Source: Lachnospiraceae bacterium
GTDB taxonomy: Bacteria > Bacillota > Clostridia > Lachnospirales > Lachnospiraceae
DNA length: 64,000 nt
Assembly (NCBI GenBank): GCA_021628825.1
Contig: JAJXRY010000001.1
Location: forward strand, 1,054,001 to 1,118,000
Reading direction: 5' to 3'
Shown: positions 1 through 10,476 of the stretch, piece after piece
Layout: each line of letters opens with the position of its first letter
How positions within the stretch are numbered: the stretch's first letter is position 1
Translations under genes and position numbers: made by a program
The notes under the pieces: model-generated
What the model was told of the DNA's origin: nothing
Database searches by the model: none
What the model saw: the letters and a program-made list of their open reading frames with translations, nothing else

Positions 1-1
1 C

Positions 2-356
2 AGGTTCACCTTTGCGGCACAGAAATATGCCGACGAGCTCCATGTTGTGATTCACATAACTGAACTGGATATTGTCCAGCCGGATGCAGGAAATCCTGAG
101 AAAATACAGGGACTTTATTATAAAAAGATTCTTTGATGCACTGGTTGCGGCCAAAAAGAACGGAACTCCGATTGAAAGCGTCAGCGTATGGGGACTTACC
201 GATGGCCTCTCCTGGAAATCCGATGACCATCCGTTGCTTTTCCACAGTGACCTGACTCCAAAGGATTGCTTTTATGAAATCACATCCGGTGAAGCTTATA
301 CAGGAGCGGCTTCACCGGAAATAATGGCTTCAAGCTCCCGGAATGCCTGTTCATAA
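2..356 (+). CDS. GH10 endo-1,4-beta-xylanase, C-terminal fragment (frameshifted)
   Basis: This is the C-terminal end of a family 10 glycoside hydrolase that cleaves internal beta-1,4-xylosyl bonds. The gene runs in from the left edge of the window. Reading from base 2, the motif HITELDI matches the GH10 signature around the catalytic nucleophile Glu. After a one-base shift in the A5 run near base 130, the frame continues through VSVWGLTDGLSW and PLLFHSDLTPK, which is the usual GH10 C-terminal pattern of a WGL..SW segment and a PLLF segment. The last 20 or so residues (after SGEA) read into the convergent HAD gene and may be spurious. The N-terminal barrel and any signal peptide lie outside the window. 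Confidence 0.8.
286..318. terminator. Inverted repeat between convergent genes
   Basis: CCGGTGAAGC (286-295) and GCTTCACCGG (309-318) form a perfect 10-bp stem with a 13-base loop where the xylanase and HAD genes meet. Neither strand has a clear U-tract after it, so termination in both directions is only an inference. Confidence 0.35.
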
Positions 357-919
357 CTTTCAAACCGGATCCCATGGAATCCAAGTTTCTTTGCGGCTTC
401 CACATTCTCCTTGCGGTCATCAATAAAGACACATTCCTCTTCCTTCAGATCATATGTATCAAGAAGCGTCCGGTAAATATTCGGATCCGGCTTAATCATC
501 TCTACATAGGAGGAAACAATCTGTCCGTTTACATACGGCATAAAGGTAAATTTTTCCTTGCTGTGCAGATCAAAATAGCTTGCCGGATAGTTCGTCAGAA
601 GATAGGTATGATAACCTCTCTCCTGAAGCCCTTTCAGCCACTCTGCCGAATAGTCAAAGGCTTCCACAACATCCCGCTTTCCATTTGACATAAAATATGC
701 AATATCCTGTGCATATTCCGGCGCATCCTCCTGCATATACTTCATGACTTCCTCTTCTTCAAAAAATCCACGGTCCAGCTCCTGCCACCATTTGCAATAG
801 ATCGAAGCCTTAAGCAGTGGTTCAATTTTTTCTTCCGGAATCCCGATCTTACGCATGGCTTCTCCCGGCATAAACCGGATCAGTACACCACCAATATCAA
901 AAATAACATTCTTAATCAT
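296..919 (-). CDS. HAD-superfamily (subfamily IA) phosphatase
   Basis: A 207-residue haloacid dehalogenase-like hydrolase, probably a small-molecule or sugar phosphatase in the cytoplasm. Motif I is VIFDIGGVL (residues 5-13), with the nucleophile Asp followed by Gly rather than the more usual DxDGVL. Motif II is LLTNYP (Thr near 108), motif III contains the Lys of MIKPDP, and motif IV is VFIDDRKENVEAA near 165-177. The helical cap after motif I is short, as in the YihX/epoxide-hydrolase-like branch. The frame is intact. It lies 12 bases after the deacetylase gene on the same strand. The substrate cannot be read from the sequence. Confidence 0.8.
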   Translation of the reverse strand: MIKNVIFDIGGVLIRFMPGEAMRKIGIPEEKIEPLLKASIYCKWWQELDRGFFEEEEVMKYMQEDAPEYAQDIAYFMSNGKRDVVEAFDYSAEWLKGLQERGYHTYLLTNYPASYFDLHSKEKFTFMPYVNGQIVSSYVEMIKPDPNIYRTLLDTYDLKEEECVFIDDRKENVEAAKKLGFHGIRFESYEQAFRELEAIISGEAAPV

Positions 920-931
920 CTTGTTTTTCTC

Positions 932-1576
932 CTAGTAATAATTCTCCCGTACTTCATCCACGCTCATATAAACCACATTATGCTCCGGTTTTACGCCGCT
1001 TTTTCTTAAAAAAATATCACGGATTGTCACAAACTCATAGCCCTGACGCTTTAATTCCGGAATCAGAATCTTAATTGTCTCTACCGTTTGAAAATTATCT
1101 GCCATGTCATGCAGCAGAATCATAAAACCGGGTCTTGCCACCTTAAGCAGCCGCTCTACCCTCTCCTTTGCACTGACTTCCGGCAGCCAGTCTTCACAGC
1201 CATAGCCACTGATAAAGGTAAGATCAATGAGATCATACATTTTCTGGTCGTAATCGATATAGGGCGGTCTGAAAAATTCCGGCTTCTCTCCCACAATCTT
1301 CTCAATACGGTCGGATGTTTCTTTTATCTCATCCACAATTTCCTGCTCACTCAGTTTCGGCATAGACGAATGCGTCTTTGAATGGTTCTCAATGGTACAT
1401 CCCATATCATGCGCTCTTTTTTCACAAGCGGCGCTGTCTCTTCCGTAATCTGCTGACCAATCAGGAAAAAAACTTGCAACTACCTGATTTTCTTCAAGGA
1501 CATCCAACACCCGGTCGGTAATTCCCACGGTCGGTCCATCATCAAATGTCAATGCGACTAACTTTTTCTCGCTCAT
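932..1576 (-). CDS. Polysaccharide deacetylase (NodB/CE4 domain)
   Basis: A 214-residue metal-dependent deacetylase of the CE4 family, which removes N- or O-acetyl groups from chitin, peptidoglycan or xylan. The catalytic base and metal-binding Asp are in TFDDGP (10-15). The two metal His are in HSKTH (65-69), RPPY is at 103-106, and the late LLHD motif is present. The protein is a bare NodB domain with no signal peptide or membrane anchor visible, so it may act in the cytoplasm or be truncated. Being one gene away from a GH10 xylanase suggests acetyl-xylan or acetyl-xylo-oligosaccharide as substrate, but a cell-wall role is equally possible. Confidence 0.85.
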   Translation of the reverse strand: MSEKKLVALTFDDGPTVGITDRVLDVLEENQVVASFFPDWSADYGRDSAACEKRAHDMGCTIENHSKTHSSMPKLSEQEIVDEIKETSDRIEKIVGEKPEFFRPPYIDYDQKMYDLIDLTFISGYGCEDWLPEVSAKERVERLLKVARPGFMILLHDMADNFQTVETIKILIPELKRQGYEFVTIRDIFLRKSGVKPEHNVVYMSVDEVRENYY

Positions 1577-1624
1577 CCTGTCTCTGTCTCCTATTCCTTT
1601 TCCTCTTATAACAATTACAATCTG

Positions 1625-2320
1625 TCACACAAGCCTCTCCGTATGACGGCATAACGGATATCCCATGCAGCCCCAGAACTCACCGTATCTTCCGCTGCGC
1701 TTCTTCATGGGTTCTCCACATTCCGGACAAATTCTGATTGTACCGTTCCCCTTCGCAGACTTCTTTACACTTTCTTCTACCATAGGCCCCATTTTTTCGA
1801 AAATCTGCTGGTTCATCCGGCAGTCATTCAATGCCCTGTGTGCACCTTCCGTCGAAATTCCATAAAACTCTGCCAGATCGCCCAGCCGGTGATGGGAAAG
1901 CTCATGGATGCAAAGTCTTGCCAGCTTTAAGGTATCGATATAATCATTCGTAAGCGTCTGTCCAAAGAACCGCTCGCAATCCCTGTAAAGAAACTTCATA
2001 TCAAAAGTATGAATATTATGTCCAACCAGAATATCCTCTCCGGCAAATTCGAGAAATGAGTTCAGAACCTCCCGGAAATCCGGGGCCTTAGCCACCATTT
2101 CATCTGTGATATGATTCACTGCGCTGGCTGCATAGGGAATCGGTCTCCCCGGATTCACCAGACTGGAAAACTCCTCTACAACCACTCCATTGCGCACCTT
2201 AATTGCAGAAATCTCGATCACTTCATCATAGTTACAGGAAATCCCTGTTGTCTCTAAATCATACAGTACATAATCTGGTGTATATTGATTTAAAAGCTTT
2301 CCTCTTGTCGTTCCCAGCAT
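1625..2320 (-). CDS. DEDDh 3'-5' exonuclease fused to a topoisomerase-type zinc ribbon
   Basis: A 231-residue protein. Residues 16-175 are a DnaQ/Pol III epsilon-like exonuclease: motif I is YDLETTG, motif II includes HNIHTFDMKF, and motif III is HRALNDCRMN. These supply the Asp-Glu-Asp-Asp-His active site for one-step 3'-5' nucleotide removal from DNA or RNA. After about residue 195 comes a C4 zinc ribbon (CPEC near 198, then C..C in WGCMGYPLC), of the type found at the C-terminus of bacterial topoisomerase I. The ribbon would help hold single-stranded nucleic acid. The frame is intact. The upstream spacer holds two copies of the recurrent TTTACATAAC motif. Confidence 0.85.
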   Translation of the reverse strand: MLGTTRGKLLNQYTPDYVLYDLETTGISCNYDEVIEISAIKVRNGVVVEEFSSLVNPGRPIPYAASAVNHITDEMVAKAPDFREVLNSFLEFAGEDILVGHNIHTFDMKFLYRDCERFFGQTLTNDYIDTLKLARLCIHELSHHRLGDLAEFYGISTEGAHRALNDCRMNQQIFEKMGPMVEESVKKSAKGNGTIRICPECGEPMKKRSGRYGEFWGCMGYPLCRHTERLV

Positions 2321-2338
2321 GAAGCAACTCCCTCTTTA

Positions 2339-2390
2339 GTTTACATAACTATATTATATGTAACCCATGCATATATTCAAATTTACATAA
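2339..2390. repeat. Two copies of the recurrent TTTACATAA motif
   Basis: GTTTACATAA at 2339-2348 is followed by ATTTACATAA at 2381-2390, in the 166-base gap between the exonuclease and MATE genes. Apart from these motifs and AT-rich sequence I see nothing else in the gap. The first copy is followed by ATATTATATGTAAC, which could fold back on it with a one-base bulge. Confidence 0.6.
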
Positions 2391-2486
2391 CTTTATTTTA
2401 TGTTTACCAGTATATGATCAACCAAATATAATCCAACTTCTATTTTAGCCAAAGTAATCAAAAGTGCAAGAATAATCTGTGCTTTT

Positions 2487-3873
2487 CTACGAAGCTTCCA
2501 GCTCCCTGCGATCCCTGGTAATATTCTTCAGCCATTTAAATTTGAAGTAATGAATAAATACAATCGGCATCTTTTCAAACTCATCCAATGTCATTACAAA
2601 ATAAACCCAGATGGGCGGAAGCTTTAACACATAGGCCGCAATTGCCATCAGCGGTACTGCCACACACCACATCATCACGGTATCGAGAATCATACCAAAC
2701 TTTGCATCTCCGCCCCCACGGAAGCATCCACAGATCAGACAGGTATTCACTGCTTCCCCAACAAGACGCCAGGTTGTCATAATCATGATCATTCCCAGAT
2801 AGGAAATTGCAGTTTCGGTCAGCTTATCACTGTAAAACCTGATCATAAACGGACGGATTGCAAGAATCACTCCACTTCCTAGCAGACTCACCAGAAAAGT
2901 GATCCGGAGCATTCTGCCGGCATACACCTTCGTTTCTTCAATCTTATTGTTTCCAAGACTCTGGCTGACAATAATTGTGGTCGCATTGGCAAAACCGCGG
3001 CAGACAATTGCCCCGATATTCACAACCATCACCGCCACGGCATTCGCAGCCACCATATCATCCCCGATATGGCCTAGGATCACGGTAAACATTGATGCGG
3101 CCAGTCCCCATACCAGATCATTAATAACGGAAGGGGCACTGATTTTCAGAAAATCCTTAAAGAGAACCCCTGATCTTTGGAACATGGTTTCCACACGGAA
3201 ACGTATCTCTTTGCTTCCTGCTGAATAAATAAGACACAGAACCGCTTCCACTGCTCTTGCCGTTACAGTACCAAGTGCCACACCGACAACACCAAGCTTC
3301 GGTGCACCAAATAACCCGAAGATAAAGGTTGCATTCAGGAATACATTCACAAGCAGGGATACTACATAAATGACCGAAGGGAAAACCACCTTCCCGACAC
3401 TTCGCAGCGCACTCACAAAAATCTGTGCAAATCCCATAAAAACAAAGGAAAAAAAGATAATACCCGCAAATAGGTAACTCCCTCTGCAATGGTTTCCGGG
3501 CTGTTCGTAAACAGATGCATAATATATTCCGGGAAGAAAAAGGATACCACAAAAAAACAACAGTGAAATCAAAAAGTACAATCTTAGTGGCAAGCCCCAG
3601 GATTCTCTCCACGGTCTGGTGATCTCCCCTTTCCCCAATACTGCGCACACAGGACGCTTGTACCAATGGCCAGTCCATAGTAAAAAAACAAAATAAAACA
3701 AACGTATACTGATTCGCAAGTGATGACGCAGCCATAGCCGTCTGGCTGACATAGCCTAACATAACCGTATCTGCTGAATTAACCAGTGTACTGATTAAAT
3801 TCTGTATCATAATCGGGAATGCCAGCTGAATGGCATAAAGTAAAAATTGTCTTTTATTGAGCATCGTATTCAT
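2487..3873 (-). CDS. MATE-family multidrug/Na+ antiporter (frameshifted)
   Basis: A polytopic inner-membrane exporter of about 460 residues with 12 expected helices. The N-terminus (3873 down to about 3690) reads RQFLLYAIQLAFPIMIQN, typical of MATE proteins. The C-terminal two thirds (FAQIFVSALRSVGKVVFPS onwards) is in another frame. Between 3480 and 3690 at least two shifts are needed: at the A7 run near 3680, where the corrected frame gives YGLAIGTSVLCAQYWGKGD, and at a G-run near 3630. The repaired protein is full length, so sequencing indels are likelier than decay. The substrate is unknown. Tandem MATE genes are not present, but a second MATE gene lies at 58.1-59.5 kb. Confidence 0.8.
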
Positions 3874-3977
3874 AGTGCATCCTTTTCCTTACATCATAAT
3901 TCATCCGGTCCTTCTGTTGCATGGATTTTCAATACATGCAGATCCATGCTTCAGAGCTGCTCCGGTATGATCCGTAC

Positions 3978-4021
3978 AAAAAAGAGCAGGAAATTCAAGT
4001 GCCTTGAATCTTCTACTCTTT
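3978..4021 (-). terminator. Intrinsic terminator after tRNA-Leu
   Basis: On the minus strand an AAAGAG...CTCTTT stem, extended by ATTCAAG/CTTGAAT with small mismatches, is followed by six Ts. It lies just after the tRNA gene and should terminate it. Confidence 0.75.
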
Positions 4022-4028
4022 ATATGCA

Positions 4029-4112
4029 TGCAGGAAAAGGGACTTGAACCCTCATGATATTGCTATCACACGGACCTGAACCGTGCGCGTCTGCCAATTC
4101 CGCCATTCCTGC
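4029..4112 (-). tRNA. tRNA-Leu(CAG)
   Basis: An 84-base class II tRNA. The acceptor stem GCAGGAA pairs with TTCCTGC, the D-arm contains GGCAGACGC, and the anticodon loop TTCAGGT in an ACGG/CCGT stem gives anticodon CAG (reads CUG). There is a long variable arm (TGATAGCAATATCA) and a GGTTCAAGTCC T-arm. CCA is not encoded; the 3' end is discriminator A. Its own terminator follows directly. Confidence 0.95.
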
Positions 4113-4148
4113 GAACAAAAACTATTCTACATATTTTTGCCCTTGTTG

Positions 4149-5395
4149 TCAACAGTTTTTACCTGTTTTTTTCTTTACGATTTTTGCTGAATCTTTTTCT
4201 GAGCAGCATTTTTTTAACGTTTTTTTGCGTCTTCCGACCATCTCTTTTTGCTTTTTTTCCATGGATTTTTGGAATTCTCTCTGCAGCTCTTCCCATCGAA
4301 GATTAAATTCTTCCCTGAACTTTTCACCTGCAATCTCATATAATGCATGAAGAATGGTATGTACAGCTCTCCGCGTATTCTCATCCAGATCCTTCATGGC
4401 CTCATAGCTTCTGGTAATACATCCCTTCAGATCCCCTCCAAATTCAAATACATCTTCTGCTCCGGATGCCGTAACGACCTCATACAGCGTATCTACAAAG
4501 GTACGTACCTGTTCCTGTGACAGGGACAGAATCCACTCATTCAATGCCTCATCCTGAAGTTTTTTTGGGCCGTGGTCCGGTCTTCTACCCGTACAAAATG
4601 ATCTCCGTCAATTCTCCAGTTAAAGGAATTATGCTGCATTGCACCAATGCTGCGGCTTTCAATGATTTCACAGTTCTCACAGGTTTCCATGATGACTCCG
4701 ACAATCGAAGACTTCGGAATAAACTTAAACATCCGGTTCTTCACCGATGCATAATCACATTTGGCAAAAATCTCCGGCCTAAATCCAGGACCATCATGAT
4801 TATAAATACACAACAGATGCTTTTTGGTCCTGGCTGAACAGTTCATGGCAGCATAAGAAGCAAGATTACCGCCCTTTGAGTGTCCACCCACGAAGAGCTC
4901 CTGTTTTACCCTTGAATACACCTTATTCAGATACTCTACTGCAAGCTCCTGACTGTGCGTAGGCTCAGATAATGCCAGATTAAGATCCTCCTTCCAGCCT
5001 ACAATCGTTGCGTCCGTTCCACGATATGCCACATAGCAGATTCCCTCATCCGGAAAACAGGTCAGCGCGGAAAACTGGGTATCCGTTTCCTCCTCAACCA
5101 CATTCTCATGGTAATTCAGCTTCATATTGCCAAACCGCTTTGAAGCGGCTGCTGCCCGGAACAGTTCTTCATTCTGTTCCTTATACCAATACCCTGCAAG
5201 CAGCTCCTCCATACGATCCTGCTCCAGAATACTCTGTACGGAAACCGCCTCCTTCTTTTCCTTAAGGGAGGGAACAAATGACTGGAAATTCATATAAGAA
5301 AGCTGGCAGATCACCAGTGAATCCACTTCATTAAAGGGCTTCTGAGCAAACGTATTCTGCCCATAGGTTCTGATATATTCAATAATATTGTCCAT
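4149..5395 (-). CDS. DUF2974-type alpha/beta hydrolase (frameshifted near 4560)
   Basis: A protein of about 415 residues resembling the Mbeg1-like/DUF2974 family, a lipase-like alpha/beta-hydrolase group. The nucleophile elbow is GHSKG with Ser173, preceded by AYRGTD (124-129), a typical lipase oxyanion-region motif. The first 280 residues end prematurely at an A7/T7 run near 4558-4566. Shifting one base gives the continuation LNEWILSLSQEQVRTF and a Lys-rich tail (KKTLKKCC..KKKTGK). No signal peptide is seen, so it is probably cytosolic. The natural substrate of this family is unknown to me. Confidence 0.75.
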
Positions 5396-5495
5396 AGAAT
5401 CCGCCTCCTTATTCTATTGTACCATAGATAGCATCTGCACAAAACCTGCAAATCCACACTTTATTCTATCATCCTGCTCTGCAGGATACCGCCCG

Positions 5496-6709
5496 TTAAT
5501 GAGTCCACATTAACAGCAGTTGGACAACGCGGCTGTAGCTGTCAAGTCCATCCTCGACACCATTTAGCGTGAGCGTTGTTTCCAGAAAATCATACGAGGC
5601 CTGCTGCACCTTTGTGGTCTCTAAAACCGCCTTTTTCTCCACCTGATCCCAGGCTTCCCTGGTCAGGAAAACACTGTCTTTGCGGACCTGCACGGAAATT
5701 TCCGGATGCTTCCAATATTCCTCTTCACCGACTGCCCGGTAAAAATCATCATCCAGATAGGCAATCACACTTAAGTAAGCGCTATACTGAAACAGCTCTT
5801 CCTCTGATCCCACACAGGCCAGATATCCGATGAAGTTTGCCTCATCCTCCAGAATAAAGCCCTTTAAATGAGACAGCTCATGGCAGAGTGTTGCCGGCTG
5901 ATTCGTAATATAAATCATCGTATTATAATTTGCTTCCATCGAAAATGGGAAATAATACCCCATAATATACTGCTGGCTGAAAAAAGCAGAGGTCTTTAGT
6001 CTCTTGGGTTTCGGGTAATAGCCGGACAATTGCGGATACGTTTCTCCAAGACGCATCATTTCCTGCCGTGCAGTCTCCTCAATATCCAGATCAGAAACAA
6101 TATAGCCCTTCTCATCCCGCTCCATCCTAAGGGCAAGCGCATTCGCCTTTTCTACCACTTCATCCCGGAGTTCTGTAAGCTCTGCAATACCGTAGGTATG
6201 TTCCCCCGGCTTCCTGTGTAATAAAAAAAGCTTCCGTTCCGTAATCGTCGGCACCTGGTACAGCAAAAAGCAGTTGAGCGTCATAATCAGACAGACAATT
6301 CCCACTACCCATATAAGAAACAGGGAATATTTCCGGTATGCTCTACACAAACTCCTGTTCCATCCCGGAACACTGCTCCCTGTCTGTGGCTGCTTTACTC
6401 CTTTTCCTTCCGATTGTTCATGCTTTGTGCCTTTCACACGCCTTCCCACATAAGACACCCCATACACAACACCTTCCAAAATTCCCCATAAAATCCACAC
6501 GGCTGCCAGAACAACACCCAGATAAAACATCATTTCTCCCACTGAAAAAGGAAATAATCCGCTAACTCTTCCATAGCTTTCCACCCATAGAGGAAAAAAA
6601 TATAGTTTACATAATATTGTGCAAATTGTGGACTGACTCTGGAAATGATATTGAGCAGTACCGCTATCAAAATAAACCAGATTGGAATTCTTATCTTTCT
6701 TTCAGGCAT
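5496..6709 (-). CDS. DUF3810-type membrane protein with HExxH motif (frameshifted N-terminus)
   Basis: About 404 residues. The start at ATG 6709 follows GAGGAG and gives MPERKIRIPIWFILIAV, a first membrane helix. A T7 run near 6590 must lose one base to join LYVNYIF-type sequence to SYGRVSGLFPFSVGEMM. Two more hydrophobic segments follow (near YLGVVLAAVWILWGIL and FLIWVVGIVCLIM). An extracytoplasmic-looking region then contains CHELSHLKGF near residue 277, an HExxH zinc-peptidase signature with a downstream EDEAN glutamate that could be the third ligand. It is likely a membrane zinc protease-like protein, though no substrate is known. The decamer GTTTACATAA (6605-6614) lies inside the repaired reading frame. 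Confidence 0.7.
6605..6614 (+). repeat. GTTTACATAA motif copy
   Basis: Exact decamer inside the repaired DUF3810 gene. On the coding strand it reads T-TAT-GTA-AAC (Tyr-Val-Asn phase). Confidence 0.6.
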
Positions 6710-6766
6710 AAATCTGTAATCTCCTCATAAACTGCACTATAACTTCCTATGTAAAGGCAGTTTCGT

Positions 6767-8116
6767 ATGAATACCTGGTTTTCCTTTGTACAGGACATCA
6801 ATCAGTTCCTCTGGAGCGGTCCGCTGCTCCTTCTGCTTTCCGGAACCCATATCTATTTTTACACTTTTATTGAAGTTTCCGCAAAAAGCATCTTCTTTCC
6901 GCAATCCGTATGTCCGTCTGTGCACCTTCCGGGGAAAGCAAAAACTTCTCTGTCTTTGCCACCCTGTCTACCACGCTTGCTTCCACCCTCGGAACCGGCA
7001 ATATTGTCGGTGTTTCGACTGCGGTAGCCCTCGGCGGTCCCGGTGCCATCTTCTGGTGCTGGCTCACCGGCGTGCTCGGTATGGCAACCTCCTATGCAGA
7101 ATGCTTTTTAAGTGTGCGTTTCCGGCATCAGGACGCTTCCGGCACCTACCACGGCGGTCCCATGTATGTCTGGGAGATCGGTTTTACATAATAAATCTAT
7201 CGGGAAATTTTTATGCGTTCCTGACCTTTCTTGCCGCCCTGTTTGTCGGCTGTTTCACACAGGCCAATGCCGTAACCCAGACGACGGAGCTTACCTTCCA
7301 TATTTCTCCGTACATCACCGGCCTTGTGACGGTTGTACTGATTGCTTCCGTGATCCTTAAGGGCAACCACTCCATTGCCAATGCCTGCATGAAAATTGTT
7401 CCGGTTCTTGGCATTCTTTATACCTTAAGCTGTATCCTGCTTCTTTGGATCAACCGCTCTGCCCTGCTTCCCGCCATTATCCTTATCGTAAAGCATGCCC
7501 TCGCACCAAGAGCGGCCTTAGGCGGTGCTGCCGGCTCTTCCCTGATGCTCACTGCCCGCTTTGGAATTGCCAGAGGGCTTTTTTTACCAACGAAGCCGGG
7601 ATCGGAACGGCTGCCATTACCGCTGCCGCAACCTCTGAACAGAATCCCGTGCGTCAGGCGTATGTTTCCATGACCGCCGTCTTCTGGGATACCGTTGTGA
7701 TGTGTCTCTTAAGCGGCCTCGTCATTGTAACCAATATGATTCTGCATCCGGATTCCCTTGCTTGCGCAAACGAAGGAAGTCTTGTTGATGTTGCCTTTTT
7801 CTTATCTGCCGTTTGGCGGAAATACCTTCCTGTCCCTGTGTCTTGCTGCCTTTGCCGTGACCACACTGATCGGCTGGTCTTACATGGGACAGCAGGCTTA
7901 TGGTTACCTGACCGGCAATAAGGGCTTTCTTTACTATAAGCTCGCTTACCTCGCGATGATCTTTATCGGTGCCATTCTGCCACTTCGCTTTGTCTGGGAA
8001 TGTGCTGATCTCGTGAATGCCTTTATGGTCATTCCAAGTGTCGGGGCGCTTTTCCTTTTGCAGAAGGAGCTTCGCATTACCTCAACCGTTCCTCTCTGAT
8101 CGATAAGGAAAAGTAA
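6767..8116 (+). CDS. AGCS-family Na+:alanine/glycine symporter (multiply frameshifted)
   Basis: The only long plus-strand gene in the window, about 450 residues. It encodes an alanine or glycine:cation symporter with 10-11 membrane helices. Segments in successive frames are colinear with the family: MNTWFSFVQDINQFLWSGP (6767), FATLSTTLASTLGTGNIVGV (about 6950), FLAALFVGCFTQANAV (about 7230), FTNEAGIGTAAITAAA (about 7580, the AGCS signature) and SYMGQQAYGYL (about 7880). Shifts are needed near 6850, 7190, 7575 (T7), 7797 (T5/T6) and 8075. The last shift gives the end LIDKEK at TAA 8114-8116. Five shifts in one gene is the highest count here, so true decay cannot be excluded. Confidence 0.75.
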
Positions 8117-8129
8117 ACATCACCGGCCC

Positions 8130-9284
8130 TTACCTGCCAGTTCCTGATATCGCTGCAAACACACACAGCAGAAGTAAAAATACCACATTGTATACCGTAA
8201 AAACCAGCATATATCTTCCGCGCTGTGCTCCTTTTACGGAAGCATAAAACTTATAGGAAATGAGACTTGCCAGGGATGCAATCAATGTACCAAGTCCACC
8301 GATATTCACGCCCCACAACAGTTCCTTATATTCGGTCGTAAATCCAGAAAGCAGCATGGTAGCCGGAACATTACTGATGATCTGGGAACAGCCAATGGAC
8401 AACCAGAATTCTTTTCCCTCCATCACACTTCCAATCCACCGGCTTACCGAAGGTATTCTCTGCACGTTGCCAACAAAGAGGAAGAATCCGGCAAATGTTC
8501 CGAGCAGGAAATAATCCACCTGCGCAAACAGATCCCGGAAGGCAATCATTCCAACGATCACTACAGCAAGAAAACTGATTCCATAAGGAAGAATCCTTAA
8601 AACCGTACCCATACAGACCAAAAACAATATTCCCAGAAGAAGGAGCTTTATTTTCTCCATCGGGATGTCCTCTTTCTCCAGCACTGCACTTTCAGAATCC
8701 AGTCTGGTTCCCCGCTCCTTCCATCCCCTGAAAAGCAGGATCGCCAGTAAAAGAAAGAAGGATACTGCCACCAATGGCAGCATATAACGGATAAACATTC
8801 CAAATGAAAATGCAGAAACCGAATAAAGATAAAGGTTCTGCGGATTGCCAATCGGTGTCAGCATACTTCCTAAATTTGCTGCAATCGTCTGTAATACGAT
8901 CACCGGTATCAAATGCTTTTCTTTATGAATACTTCCCAGAATTTCAATCGTAAACGGCACAAACGTAATGAGCGCCACATCATTGGTGATGATCATACTG
9001 AAAAAGAAGCATAAGAAGACAAGAACCATTTCCAACTGCATTTCATTTCCGGCATGTCCGGTCAGAATCCGGCCCAGATAACGGAAAAACGCCCTGTTTC
9101 CGGAATCCTGCCACCAGAAACATCAGGCAAAACAATAATGACAGTACCCGATAATCAAGATAACCTAGATATTCTTTGGAAACCGGTACAAAGAAAGAAG
9201 AAAGCACTGCAAGAAGTAATGCTGCCGTAAATACAATCTCCTTCTTTTAAAAACAAGTCCTAATTTTATCAATGTATTTTTCAT
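8130..9284 (-). CDS. SLC13/ArsB-like anion permease (frameshifted N-terminus)
   Basis: About 384 residues, strongly hydrophobic, with 9-11 predicted helices. It resembles the ion-transporter superfamily branch that includes YbiR, ArsB and SLC13. The recognisable features are NDVALITFVPF followed by ANLGSMLTPIGNPQN, where the TPIGNPQN element corresponds to the family's conserved helical-hairpin loop, and its C-terminal mirror IISNVPATMLL. The start ATG at 9284 overlaps the stop of the dus gene (ATGA). Corrected reading MKNTLIKLGLVFKKEIVFTAA requires shifts near 9248 and 9090. The substrate (dicarboxylate, arsenite or other anion) is undetermined. Confidence 0.7.
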
Positions 9285-10344
9285 TTGATCCTGTATCCTC
9301 TTCTTCCAAATCCATTTTCTGTTGTAATCTCACAGGAGCCGACCAGCTCCCAAACCGCACGCTCATACTCGGAAACCCGCTGCGCCTTACGGATCTTTTT
9401 TTCAGGTAGTATTCCGGCTCTCTTGTGTTTTTCTTCTACAGAATTCCCACTTTCACGATCCTGTGACTTGAACAGATATTGCCAGTAATTCCATAATTCC
9501 TTCATTTTTAAACAGGACAGTCTTATCTCCCCCATATTTTTGATTTACATAATTATTAGTTATGTTATCTTGATAGTTCAGAAATTCTTCCCTTAAGATC
9601 GCCGGACCTCCCTGAATCTCCCGGAGCAGGGACGGATTTACCAGCAGTCCCCGTCCGAACATCCAACGGGTATTTTCCGGGAAAAGCTGTTTCATTTCCC
9701 CGAAATCTTCTTTTGTGAAAAGATCCCCATTGTAGCAGAGCATATGTTTACTATGGGAAACCGCATAAGCAAAATCCTGTGTCTGCGGATGATTCGCATA
9801 CAGATCCGTCCCGATCCGGGGATGCAGAATCAGCTCCGATAAGGGATATTGATTATAAATCTCCAGAAGCCCTTCCCATTCTTCATGACAGTTCATTCCA
9901 CTCCGTGTTTTCACCGAAATAGAAAGTGTGCTTCCTGTCCTGTCTTTCCACGCAAAGATCGCCTCCAGATAATTCTCTAAAAGCTCTGTCTGCGCCAGTA
10001 GTCCTGCACCCTTTTTCTTGGAAACCACCGTACCATACGGACACCCGATATTCAGGTTCACTTCTCCGTATCCAAGCTCCTCAAATTTTTTTCCAGATAA
10101 GGAATTGCATACTCTCCGGAATTACCAAGCAGCTGCGGAACCAGCGTAATCCCCTGATTATTCTGTGGATCCACATCCTTCTGATCTCTCGATTTCGTCA
10201 GTCCCTCTCTCGTAGCTGCTACAAACGGACTGAAATATTTCGTAATTTCATGGTTCGTATCAAACTGCCTGTGAAATTCATTCCGGAACAGGTATCCCGT
10301 GATGCCCTCCATCGGAGCAAAAATAAAATTGATCTTTTTCCATC
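9281..10344 (-). CDS. tRNA-dihydrouridine synthase (frameshifted)
   Basis: An FMN-dependent Dus-family enzyme that reduces uridine to dihydrouridine in tRNA D-loops. Corrected length is about 354 residues. The start ATG at 10344 reads MEKINFIFAPMEGIT after removal of one A from an A5 run; APMEGIT is the family N-terminus (APM.G.T). LNIGCPYGTVVSKKKGAGLL carries the catalytic Cys region, followed by SVKTRSG and GRGLLVNPSLL (phosphate-binding GRG). Further shifts are near 10060 and 9500. The C-terminal extension, rich in Glu and Lys and lacking a recognised domain, ends in GYRIK. The stop overlaps the next gene's ATG. A near-match motif, ATTTACATAA, lies at 9543-9552 in the coding sequence. Confidence 0.85.
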
Positions 10345-10476
10345 GATTAACATAATGTTGTTATTGTATACCTTTCTTTCTATATACTACCTATGTATCT
10401 TCTTATACGCTATGTATCGTATAGTTCCCTACACTTCTAAACTCCTGCTTCCTATATACCTATCCGCTATACGAAT

